From Chitinophaga pinensis (GTDB taxonomy: Bacteria; Bacteroidota; Bacteroidia; Flavobacteriales_D; Crocinitomicaceae): a stretch of DNA of 24,296 bases. Shown one piece after another: positions 1 through 7,371 of this stretch. Numbering within the stretch: position 1 is the first letter of the stretch; every line of letters begins with the position of its first letter. The position numbers were made by a program, and so were the translations under genes. The notes under the pieces were generated by a model. That model saw nothing but the letters and a program-made list of their open reading frames with translations, searched no databases and was not told the origin of the DNA. Where the stretch lies: the NCBI GenBank assembly GCA_945897765.1, contig CAMDGP010000008.1, positions 1-24,296 of the forward strand. Reading direction: 5' to 3'.

Positions 1-3000
1 CCAGGAATACATTGGTTTTCCTCCGTTTTTCCCTGTGGTTATTAGGTTTTTGTATTCTTTATTGATGCGAAGTTTAATCGTGGCTTCTGTTGAAAGTAAA
101 CTTTGTCCTGTTCGCAACATTGGATACATCACCCATGTCAAACTTCCATAAAGTTCTCTCTTCGCTTGCGCAGAATTTGTTTCCACTTCAGACCATTTTT
201 GAAAAAGGAAATTACCTGCTGTGTTTTCTGCTTCACTGGGAATATAAGCAGGAAAATCAAAACCAGAAACATAGCCATTGATGCTTGCTTGCTTGTAACT
301 GAATACATAAATCGGATGCACGCCCCCCATTAAAGGTGACCCAGCATTGCTTACCAATCTATCCGTTGGATTCCAAATCATGTCCGCACCATTTTCGCCA
401 CCTAAGAATGAATTTTCTCCAAAAGCCATATAAAGTCTAGCTCCCGACTCCAAGTCAATCGCATAACCAGGAAACCATCCCATTCCGTTTCCTGTTCCGT
501 CAGGTAAACCATTTTTACCAACACTTGGACTTTTGCGCATTCCACCAGGCAAAGCATTCCCAATATTTAAATTGGCATCTCTTCCTGTTTCGATAACAGG
601 GCAACGGGTCCATAAAGATTGATCGGTCGTGAAAACGATATTAACACTCGGTAAAAAACTAATAGAAGAATTTGATTTAGCTGAGCCAGGACCAGCTGTA
701 GAATTATAGTAACTTAAAGGCATGTAATCCGCTTGATAACCCACTAAACGATGCGGTGCAATAATTCCATCTAGTATTCCTTCAAACTTGCTGTCGTCAT
801 CAACTGTAACTTCATCTTTGTAATTGCACGGATTTAAATAAGATGGTCCATCAGGTAAACAATCTAAATCCAAATCGGGACTGTAATCTCCAGAACGAAT
901 CCAATTGGTTGGGTAAAACGCATCGTTGTCTTGCACGCCTGTTAACCAACGTTTAGAAGAATCTGCAAATGTTAAGGAAGACTCAATCATTGTTGTTGTC
1001 TTTGATGATAAACCAGCTCCGGTAGTTACCAAATATTTCTCTTGGTAAATTTGAACTGAAATTCCCCATTGCGGAATGATTTGTTCGTTATCGTTAGCAA
1101 TCGTTAGTTGAGAAATAACCGAATCGAGAATTTCTCCATCTTTTTCGTCGTAACGATAAACAACCCACGAAGCTGTATCTGCTGCGTTTCCTGAGGTCCC
1201 AACGGAGTAATTTCTGAATTTACATTCAAAGTAACCATCTGCTAAATTCAATGGATCAACAACTTTGACATTAATTGGGCTTTTGCTATTTTTATAAGTT
1301 GGTGTGTCAAAGAATCCGTTTTCAAGTATTGTTGCAAGCGAATTATCAGTCAATTCTAAAGTTCTATTTCCGTTACCGTTACCGTCTAATATGGTGATTT
1401 CTGGCGACATTCCATATTCTAAATAGTGTAAAGTTCCTCCTGCTTCTGGTTGCGGATTGTGAGGAATTGCTTCTATTACTTTCACTTCGCCAACTGCTGC
1501 TTTTCGGCTAGCAATATACCTTTTCTTTTGTCCGTCAATCGAACTTGGATCATCGGGAATATATTGTTTGAAATTGTTGTGTGCATAAGCAACCGCAATG
1601 AAATAATAACGCTTAAAATTCACCAATTTCGGACCTCCTAAAGCGAATAAATCCCTATCTACTCTAAAACTGTGATGAATTCCTTTGTTATCTCCGTTTA
1701 CACGTTCAACAGGGATACTTGCGTTCAAATCGTCGCTGAATTCAAAATTGATGATTTTTCCAATGTTGTCTTTACTATCACATTGCGCAACTAATCTTGC
1801 TTTTGCAGGATCACCTAAGTCAGAAACAGATGTTTTATTGTCTTTTAATTGATAAATCTGATAGCCTTGGAAGCGATAAAAATTATCAGAATTTGGATTT
1901 CCAGAAACAATAAATGGATCAAACTCAGCATATTTTTCATTGAAATTATTAGAGTTTGACGGATTTGAAATAGTCAATATTACTTCGTTGCTTAATTCTT
2001 GAATTTGCAAATCAGGAGCGTGCGGACCTTCTAATACTTTAAAACAATTTTCAAAAAGTGCTTGAGCTTTATCATCTGCACGTCTTAAATTTTCAACTGA
2101 CTCAAAAGGTTCTCCGGTTGTTGAACGTGCCCAAGCTACGCCGACAGTAATATTATTCACTGCTCCAGGTTTTAGAACGAAAGGTCCTGCAGATTGCACA
2201 AAACGTCGGTCATTTGGAGTATTATTGGCTGTTTGCTCTGTCCAGTTTGCTTGTGGAATGCCACCAGTTCCCCAGCCTAAGGGATCAGTTGTTCCTGGAA
2301 ACATAAAATCACAAGGGACTAATGGATTTGCTTCAGGCGACGAAATGTGTCCACTTCCTCCGTACACAAATTTGCTTCCATCTTTCCAAATTCCCTTAAG
2401 GTAATTGTAATAATCAGAAGCGCTAGTGGGATCCGTTTGACTCGGATTTGCCCCATTTGTCGTATTGGAATAATACAAAAACCGCCGCATTCCAAAGCGT
2501 TCATTATCAATCACATTGTCACCATAACCTATTCCATTTAATGCCTCATTGTTACCAATTCCAAAAGCGTTATCGATTCCGTCGTTATCTTGGTAAGGTC
2601 CTTCAAAAAAATCAACACCAACTGCTGGAGGCGAATAACCATAACCTTTATAGCCTGCATTATCACCATCGTAACTATCACCGTTGTAGTAGTATCCTAA
2701 ACCTCTATTGACATCACAACCGGTATAGTCATCTTGCGGATCACCGAGTGCACCATCAGTGAAAAATCCAAAATAGGTATTGTAAAGCGTTTGTGTTCCA
2801 CGATTGATTAATTCATAATTATAAAAAGTCATGTTATTGATTTCATCATTGGAAGAAAATGCAAAAGCTTGTGCTCTAATTTCCATCCCAATTGGGTCCG
2901 CACCCGTTTCGGTATGAATATTTCCTTTATCGTTCATGACCCACCAAAAATTCTGATCACCATAAAGGGAAACTTTGCGGTCAACACTGCATTCTTTCGT

Positions 3001-3663
3001 TCGCTTCAAATCATACCAAGGAAAATCACCATCTTCATAATTGTAATTTCCATCGCTATTGAAATCAAAAAAGGGCGCTAAATAATAATCTTGACCTTGC
3101 GAAACGTCACCGTGCGCAGGCCATTTTTTTATTACTTCTGGAACCTTATACCCAGGAAATAATTCATTTTGTGTATTCGTTCCGTTTTCATTATCTGCAA
3201 TTCCAGCTTCATACCATGCGTTGAATTCACGCACCATGTCTTGAGTTGTCACAAAGTGTTTGTCGTATTTTTTACAGTTTTCATAATTGGTTTCTGCTGT
3301 AACATTTGACAAAGGTCCCGACCAATAATCTTGACCATTTCGATAACGTAAAGCGGCTAGTTTCAATTGATTATTTACATCAGTTCCTCCCAGCCAAAGG
3401 GCCGCTGTAAAAAGCGCCATGATTCCAGAATTTTTTGGCACCTCATACATTGAATTATTCATATTCGGAATTTGCCAAAGATTTCCTGCTGTATGAATCA
3501 TTGCACGAACGTTGTTCAACTCCATAAAAGTGGTCGTTGTTGGAGGTGCGCATCCTGCTGCTTTTGCTGGTGGAGTTTTTATCTTGTAAGTACCATTATA
3601 TACTTGAGAAAAGGATATAAATGAAAAGATTGTTAGAATAAAAAGCAGTAGAAATCGAGTCAT
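1..3663 (-). CDS. Large secreted protein, 3' end outside the window (probable T9SS cargo)
   Basis: Reading the minus strand from the ATG at 3663-3661, one frame stays open for 1,221 codons to base 1, so the C-terminus is missing. The product starts with a clear Sec signal peptide (MTRFLLLFILTIFSFISFSQ, then VYNG). The mature part is rich in Asn, Gly, Asp and aromatic residues. It includes an AALWLGG segment near residue 90 and an Asp-rich stretch at about 197-215 (DFNSDGNYNY, then DGDFPWYD) that could bind calcium. I recognise the general type, the very long Bacteroidota exoproteins that normally end in a T9SS sorting domain, but no enzymatic motif. The sorting domain itself would lie beyond the left edge, so the secretion route is inferred. 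No stop or frameshift was met in the translation. It is divergent from the haemoglobin gene, with only 57 bp between the two start codons. Confidence 0.85.
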   Translation of the reverse strand, partial: MTRFLLLFILTIFSFISFSQVYNGTYKIKTPPAKAAGCAPPTTTTFMELNNVRAMIHTAGNLWQIPNMNNSMYEVPKNSGIMALFTAALWLGGTDVNNQLKLAALRYRNGQDYWSGPLSNVTAETNYENCKKYDKHFVTTQDMVREFNAWYEAGIADNENGTNTQNELFPGYKVPEVIKKWPAHGDVSQGQDYYLAPFFDFNSDGNYNYEDGDFPWYDLKRTKECSVDRKVSLYGDQNFWWVMNDKGNIHTETGADPIGMEIRAQAFAFSSNDEINNMTFYNYELINRGTQTLYNTYFGFFTDGALGDPQDDYTGCDVNRGLGYYYNGDSYDGDNAGYKGYGYSPPAVGVDFFEGPYQDNDGIDNAFGIGNNEALNGIGYGDNVIDNERFGMRRFLYYSNTTNGANPSQTDPTSASDYYNYLKGIWKDGSKFVYGGSGHISSPEANPLVPCDFMFPGTTDPLGWGTGGIPQANWTEQTANNTPNDRRFVQSAGPFVLKPGAVNNITVGVAWARSTTGEPFESVENLRRADDKAQALFENCFKVLEGPHAPDLQIQELSNEVILTISNPSNSNNFNEKYAEFDPFIVSGNPNSDNFYRFQGYQIYQLKDNKTSVSDLGDPAKARLVAQCDSKDNIGKIINFEFSDDLNASIPVERVNGDNKGIHHSFRVDRDLFALGGPKLVNFKRYYFIAVAYAHNNFKQYIPDDPSSIDGQKKRYIASRKAAVGEVKVIEAIPHNPQPEAGGTLHYLEYGMSPEITILDGNGNGNRTLELTDNSLATILENGFFDTPTYKNSKSPINVKVVDPLNLADGYFECKFRNYSVGTSGNAADTASWVVYRYDEKDGEILDSVISQLTIANDNEQIIPQWGISVQIYQEKYLVTTGAGLSSKTTTMIESSLTFADSSKRWLTGVQDNDAFYPTNWIRSGDYSPDLDLDCLPDGPSYLNPCNYKDEVTVDDDSKFEGILDGIIAPHRLVGYQADYMPLSYYNSTAGPGSAKSNSSISFLPSVNIVFTTDQSLWTRCPVIETGRDANLNIGNALPGGMRKSPSVGKNGLPDGTGNGMGWFPGYAIDLESGARLYMAFGENSFLGGENGADMIWNPTDRLVSNAGSPLMGGVHPIYVFSYKQASINGYVSGFDFPAYIPSEAENTAGNFLFQKWSEVETNSAQAKRELYGSLTWVMYPMLRTGQSLLSTEATIKLRINKEYKNLITTGKNGGKPMYSW

Positions 3664-3708
3664 ACTTTGGATTTTGCCCTAATTTAGAAATAAAAAGTCT
3701 TTTAATCG

Positions 3709-3716
3709 TAATTTTG
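3709..3716 (+). promoter_or_regulatory. Possible -7 element (TAATTTTG) for the haemoglobin gene
   Basis: TAATTTTG matches the Bacteroidota -7 consensus TAnnTTTG exactly. It ends only 4 nt before the ATG at 3721, so if used it would give a leaderless or nearly leaderless mRNA. No TTTG -33 element sits at the expected 19 bp; the nearest TTTA is at 22 bp. It may be a chance match. Confidence 0.25.
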
Positions 3717-3720
3717 AAGG

Positions 3721-4068
3721 ATGAAAGCAATTCTAAACAACGAAGATGTACGCCAATTGGTGGAGGTTTTCTATTCAAAAGTTTTAAAAGACGAATCTCT
3801 TATGCCCTTTTTTAAACACTTAGATTTTGAAGCGCATCTACCTAAAATGATTCACTTTTGGAGTTTTGTCTTGCTCGATGAACCTGGTTATACTACAAAT
3901 GTCGTCGAAAAACATTTGAATATGCCACTTGAACCTGTTCATTTTCAACGTTGGCTTGCTTTGTTTAATGAAACAATCGACGAACTTTTTGAAGGCGAAA
4001 AAGTGGAATTAGCAAAACAAAGAGCAGCAGTTATTGCTTGGACGATTGAAAGTAAGGTTAAGAAATAA
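3721..4068 (+). CDS. Group III truncated haemoglobin
   Basis: This 115-residue, signal-less cytoplasmic haem protein has a 2-on-2 globin layout. Compared from memory with Campylobacter Ctb, the key positions align: B10 Tyr18 in VFYSKV, E7 His39 in AHLPKMIHFW, proximal F8 His65 in EKHLNMPLEP, and G8 Trp78 in FQRWLALF. Tyr B10 and Trp G8 are the distal residues that stabilise bound O2 or NO in group III proteins. The length is on the short side for the group (Ctb has about 127 residues). In other bacteria these proteins are linked to NO or O2 handling; the exact role here is not shown by the sequence. The gene stands alone: it is divergent from the large exoprotein gene and convergent with the interrupted gene downstream. 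The family call is firm. Confidence 0.9.
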   Translation: MKAILNNEDVRQLVEVFYSKVLKDESLMPFFKHLDFEAHLPKMIHFWSFVLLDEPGYTTNVVEKHLNMPLEPVHFQRWLALFNETIDELFEGEKVELAKQRAAVIAWTIESKVKK

Positions 4069-4158
4069 GTATCTTTTAGAATTTCGTTTTTCAGATTAGG
4101 ATAGAATTTTTCAATTAATTATTGATTACGAATGTACTTATAGAAGAAATCTACCACT

Positions 4159-4377
4159 TTACCTCACAAACTCCGTTTTTAGAACGGCTGGTTTTCCTCT
4201 TAAATCAAGATAGTGAATATCGAATTTTAGAATAGTTCCTTCAGGTAATTTGCTGATGTTTTGTTTGACAACTTCCGATAATTTTGAACCTTTAACTGTG
4301 GTGCTTGTCGAGTCGTAAGCGATATCAATTTGCGTTATTGTGGTGTTGCTTTCTAATCCTTCATCGGGAAGTTTTAT
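4159..4377 (-). pseudogene. In-frame continuation of the 4378-4788 gene beyond a TAA
   Basis: After the TAA at 4380-4378 the same frame stays open for 72 codons to a second TAA at 4161-4159. It encodes a normal-looking sequence: IKLPDEGLES, then about 25 residues rich in Ser and Thr, then KLPEGTILKFDIHYLDLRGK and AVLKTEFVR. The uninterrupted protein would have about 209 residues. One substitution, for example CAA or GAA to TAA, would explain it. The end weakly recalls the last strand region of GldM-type domains, a resemblance by eye only. It is either a decayed 3' half, a read-through product, or a sequencing error. It has no start codon or signal peptide of its own that would suggest a separate gene. 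Confidence 0.6.
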
Positions 4378-4788
4378 TTAAAAGTTTAAGTTACTCGGAT
4401 CGATTTTTTCTCCCGAATAAACATTGCCTATAAAGACCGTTTTACGAGGAGATCCTTTTAATTTTACGGGAAACTTATCAATTATAACTTTTTCTCGTTC
4501 ATTTGTTTCAGGATTTACAAGGTAATCGAACAAAATCATTTCTGCTTCCAAACGCGTAACAGTATCCATCATTTGGATTAAATATGTTTTGTGTTTACTG
4601 GTGCGTTCAATGATAAATGTACCGTCAAAATTTACTGGAAATCCTTTTTCAGCATAGAAAGAATTGGCGTATTCTCGGTAGAAAACAGAGTCTTTTTTAC
4701 CGTTGAAAAAGTAGGTGTTATCTAACTGAGAATATAAACTCCAAGTGTTAAAAAGGACAGCGAAAAGGAATATAGTTTTTAATGACAT
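4378..4788 (-). CDS. Secreted hypothetical protein, probably truncated by an in-frame TAA
   Basis: The 136-residue product has a signal peptide (about residues 1-20, ending SLYSQ) followed by a soluble, charged, beta-rich sequence with no cysteines. I do not recognise a family. Its ATG lies inside the end of rpiB (10-bp overlap), so the two are probably cotranscribed and translationally coupled. The TAA at 4380-4378 falls directly after ...DPSNLNF, and the same frame continues for 72 codons of plausible protein (4377-4159). This shorter form is therefore probably a truncated version of a protein of about 209 residues. Periplasmic or outer-membrane location is inferred from the signal peptide and the absence of a lipobox. 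Alternatives are a truly shorter gene or a base-calling error at one position. Confidence 0.7.
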   Translation of the reverse strand: MSLKTIFLFAVLFNTWSLYSQLDNTYFFNGKKDSVFYREYANSFYAEKGFPVNFDGTFIIERTSKHKTYLIQMMDTVTRLEAEMILFDYLVNPETNEREKVIIDKFPVKLKGSPRKTVFIGNVYSGEKIDPSNLNF

Positions 4789-5219
4789 CCGATTTTATCA
4801 ATACGTTTCTGATGGCGACCTCCTTCAAAATCTGTGCTAAAAAATACGTCTACAATTTCCAAGGCTTCTGCTTCAGTTAAAAAGCGAGCAGGTAAAACAA
4901 GAATATTTGCGTCGTTGTGTTGACGAGCTAACTCAGCGATTTCTTTTTTCCAACACAAAGCACTTCTAATTCCTTGGTGTTTATTTGCGGTCATATTGAT
5001 ACCATTTCCTGAGCCACAAATCAAAATTCCAAACATTCCGTTGTTTGCTTCAACTTTGTTTGCAACAGGATGCGCATAATCAGGATAATCAATGCTTTCT
5101 TCGGAATGACAGCCAAAATCTTCGAGGTGTTTACCTTTTGCGGTCAAGTGTTTGATGATGGTTTCTTTAAGCTGAAAACCCGCGTGGTCAGCGCCGATAG
5201 GAATAATTTGAGAAGACAT
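4779..5219 (-). CDS. rpiB: Ribose-5-phosphate isomerase B
   Basis: This cytoplasmic enzyme interconverts ribose 5-phosphate and ribulose 5-phosphate in the non-oxidative pentose phosphate pathway. The 146 residues cover the whole RpiB/LacAB fold. Visible motifs are GADHAG at 9-14, DYPDYAHPVA at 44-53, the active-site CGSGNG with Cys68, and the RQHNDANIL block with His101. Cys68 at the catalytic-base position places it with the Cys-type (E. coli-like) RpiB rather than the Glu-type actinobacterial enzymes. I chose the ATG at 5219 (MSSQIIPIG) because an upstream in-frame ATG at 5339 would add 40 residues unlike any RpiB and run through a repeat-bearing stretch. The downstream secreted-protein gene overlaps its last 10 bp. 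Confidence 0.95.
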   Translation of the reverse strand: MSSQIIPIGADHAGFQLKETIIKHLTAKGKHLEDFGCHSEESIDYPDYAHPVANKVEANNGMFGILICGSGNGINMTANKHQGIRSALCWKKEIAELARQHNDANILVLPARFLTEAEALEIVDVFFSTDFEGGRHQKRIDKIGCH

Positions 5220-5263
5220 TTGTTTTGTTTTTGTAAAAGTAGGGAAAATTGAAGTATTAAGTA

Positions 5264-5300
5264 TTGCAGATTCGCGGATTTGTAAATTCGCGGACTGCAA
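5264..5300. repeat. Nested repeat upstream of rpiB: tandem ATTCGCGGA flanked by TTGCAG/CTGCAA
   Basis: Two identical 9-mers ATTCGCGGA (5270-5278 and 5286-5294) lie 16 bp apart start to start. They are bracketed directly by the inverted 6-mers TTGCAG (5264-5269) and CTGCAA (5295-5300). The block ends 45 nt upstream of the rpiB ATG. It could be a degenerate intergenic repeat or a binding site on one helix face (16 bp is not a clean multiple of a turn, so the latter is weak). Confidence 0.4.
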
Positions 5301-5548
5301 ACGGAAGTACATAATGCTTAGGAATTGCGAGCTAATCATCGCGAAAGGTGTAACTAAAATGTTTATTAATTACTAAATAAAGAATTGAATCATAGATAGC
5401 TATCGTAATGGGAGTGGGTATATTAAGTTAAATAATTTAAAAAGGAGAAGAAATTAGCTATAATATTAATAACTGGATTTTAAAAAACTTGACCCCAACT
5501 TTATCTTTCTCTATTTAAGAAGTCAACTCTTCTTTATCTTTAAAAGTA
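5301..5548. other. Intergenic, nothing firm
   Basis: This AT-rich stretch between rpiB and the 5549-6160 gene contains no ORF of note. It has a short palindrome GATAGCTATC near 5395-5404 and a weak inverted repeat AAGAAG/CTTCTT at 5517-5534, downstream of the 5549-6160 gene. The latter lacks a T-run and is only a poor terminator candidate. No promoter was identified. Confidence 0.5.
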
Positions 5549-6160
5549 CTAAAGTTTAATTTTTATTCCGACTCCATTTTCATTTAAAAGTAACCCAGCT
5601 TTTTTAATGTGGATTGGTGCTTCTATAAGAAATATTGATCCAACTAAAGTAATAACACTACCGACTACATATCCACCAACAGGTACCTTATTTGAAGAAA
5701 TAGAACTATATGCTGAAGTTGCAAAAACAGCGCTACCTAACATAGTAAGTGAATATCCAATGTACATGTGTTTAGAAAATAATTGTAATTCATTTCCAGG
5801 ACTACTATTTTTTTTAAATGATGAAAACGTTTTTAAATTTGAATTAGTTAATGTCGTTGAATTAAAATCTACAATTATTGTATCGCTAATAACCTCAACA
5901 ATTTTATTTGTCTCTTCTGAAAAAATAGTACTCAAAACACCTATCTTTTCGCCTTTTCCTACATTAATTTCAATCAAATAATTCCCATTAATATCTGTTT
6001 GTGTCTTAGAAAGTTCAACACCATTGTGAAAAACTTCAATTATTGAACCAATACTATTTCCGAATGCTCCATTTTTAACATTTCCTTTTACCACTATTTT
6101 TTGACCAAAAACATTTGAGTTAATAGTTATTAGTAAGAATAAAAACAGCAAATTTTTCAT
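5549..6160 (-). CDS. Hypothetical exported/membrane protein with N-terminal beta-sandwich-like domain
   Basis: The 203-residue product has a signal peptide ending in NVFGQ. Residues 20-75 (KIVVKGNVKNG ... TDINGNYLIEI) resemble the carboxypeptidase-D regulatory-like / CNA-B beta-sandwich common in Bacteroidota envelope proteins. A Ser/Asn-rich linker follows. Two hydrophobic segments at about 133-150 (YIGYSLTMLGSAVFATSA) and 163-180 (VGGYVVGSVITLVGSIFLI) probably span the membrane. I cannot assign a function. Hand counts of three 60-base lines here gave 12, 17 and 21 G+C (20-35%), against 27 (45%) in one line of the neighbouring OmpA gene, so base composition may be lower than its surroundings. 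It is separated from the OmpA-family gene by 47 bp and has a near-consensus TACCTTTA about 12 nt upstream of the ATG. Confidence 0.65.
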   Translation of the reverse strand: MKNLLFLFLLITINSNVFGQKIVVKGNVKNGAFGNSIGSIIEVFHNGVELSKTQTDINGNYLIEINVGKGEKIGVLSTIFSEETNKIVEVISDTIIVDFNSTTLTNSNLKTFSSFKKNSSPGNELQLFSKHMYIGYSLTMLGSAVFATSAYSSISSNKVPVGGYVVGSVITLVGSIFLIEAPIHIKKAGLLLNENGVGIKIKL

Positions 6161-6207
6161 AAAAATAAAATAAAGGTAGTATTTTAAACTAATAAGTAAT
6201 AAAAAAA

Positions 6208-7356
6208 CTACTTAATCAAAATCTCAACACGGCGGTTAGCTTCTTTTTGAAGGGGGTCTTTTGGGTCGGGGTAAACTGGCTTTGAATTTCCGAAACCGAT
6301 GGCTGTCAAACGCTTTGGATCGATTCCTGATTCTACTAAAAAGTCTAAGATTCGTAAGGCTCTTTTCTTGGATAAACGAACAGAAAATAAACCACTAAAT
6401 GTTTTGTCTTCGTTGACGTGTCCTTGAATTTCGATAGAGATTTGTGGATTCAAAACCATAAAATCACGTAAACGTTCTAAACGAGGATAAGAATCTTCTA
6501 GAATTGTTGCTAATCCAGGCGAAAAGTAAATCTCGTCTAGTTTTGCGGTTGTGCCTCGTTTGAAAGGTAAGAGTTTAATCGTGTCTTTGGTGTGACCAGT
6601 ACTGGAAATTTTGTATTCCAAAAGGTCTTTTGAATTGTAACCTTCCGCATCAATTTTTATCGTGCAATTTTTCAAGGTTTTGCTAAGGTTTAAGAACAAA
6701 TCACTCGCAAAATATGTTCCATCAATTTCAGACTCACTAGAAATCGAAATACGAGCTGTTACAGGTTTTTTTGTGATTACATTGATGATATGAATGGAAT
6801 AAATTGGCTTGGCTTTGTTATAAACTAAATTCATTGTAAGTGTGTCCACAAATTCTTTTCCTTTTTCATCGGTTGGCGTAAATTTCAGTTCAAAATCAAC
6901 TTTAGCTTTGCTTTTTTCTTGTGTTATGAAGAGAATAACATATTCATAACCATCTAACAAATCAACGGAAACATTTTCTAATTCTAAGCAGTTAGTTTTC
7001 ATTTTCATGAACACAGGTTCCGCTTTCTTCGCGGCTAAATCGATGCAACTTGAACCAACATTTGTTTTAAAAATAACAATGTGGAAACTGTCGATTTGCG
7101 ACTTACATTTGATTTGAAGTTTTCCTCTTTTTCCGGGCTCAAATTTCGACCAGATAGCATTTTTGGAAACACTCATGTTTTTGATATACCCGTAAACGTT
7201 GGATTTATCAACTCCTTTTTTACCTGTAAAACTTAAGCTGTAGGGAGTTCCTGCATCCAGTTGCACACTTCCACGGCATAGACTAATATCGTTCTTTTGT
7301 GTGAACGAAAAAAAGCAACTCGAAAGTAATAAAACGGTAAAAATGAAGTTTCTCAC
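6208..7356 (-). CDS. OmpA-family peptidoglycan-binding protein
   Basis: The 382-residue exported protein has a signal peptide ending in FFSFTQ. A beta-rich middle of about 250 residues follows. The C-terminal OmpA/MotB-like domain spans about 273-382, with ISIEIQGHVNE, an RLSKKRALRILDFLV helix, the LTAIGFGNSKPVYP turn and the terminal EANRRVEILI motif. That domain binds diaminopimelate-type peptidoglycan and anchors envelope proteins. There is no N-terminal eight-stranded barrel. The start is a GTG (7356-7354): no ATG precedes the signal peptide, and the same frame meets the DUF4403 stop upstream. It lies 15 bp after that stop, so it is the third gene of an envelope operon. The stop is TAG. 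Confidence 0.85.
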   Translation of the reverse strand: MRNFIFTVLLLSSCFFSFTQKNDISLCRGSVQLDAGTPYSLSFTGKKGVDKSNVYGYIKNMSVSKNAIWSKFEPGKRGKLQIKCKSQIDSFHIVIFKTNVGSSCIDLAAKKAEPVFMKMKTNCLELENVSVDLLDGYEYVILFITQEKSKAKVDFELKFTPTDEKGKEFVDTLTMNLVYNKAKPIYSIHIINVITKKPVTARISISSESEIDGTYFASDLFLNLSKTLKNCTIKIDAEGYNSKDLLEYKISSTGHTKDTIKLLPFKRGTTAKLDEIYFSPGLATILEDSYPRLERLRDFMVLNPQISIEIQGHVNEDKTFSGLFSVRLSKKRALRILDFLVESGIDPKRLTAIGFGNSKPVYPDPKDPLQKEANRRVEILIK

Positions 7357-7371
7357 AAGCGTTTTAACGCA

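Noticed and set aside
90..3081. Several plus-strand ORFs of 60-90 codons and one minus-strand ORF in another frame
   Set aside because: They lie inside the continuous minus-strand exoprotein frame, overlap one another, and have no protein-like features.
4378..4380. Selenocysteine or pyrrolysine recoding at the internal stop
   Set aside because: The codon is TAA, which is used for neither, and no recoding structure is seen. Plain interruption is simpler.
5220..5339. N-terminal extension of RpiB from an ATG at 5339
   Set aside because: The extra 40 residues do not resemble RpiB and cover a repeat. The start at 5219 gives a normal-length enzyme.
5517..5534. AAGAAG/CTTCTT hairpin as terminator of the 5549-6160 gene
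   Set aside because: The stem is only 6 bp and mostly A-T, with no T-run after it.
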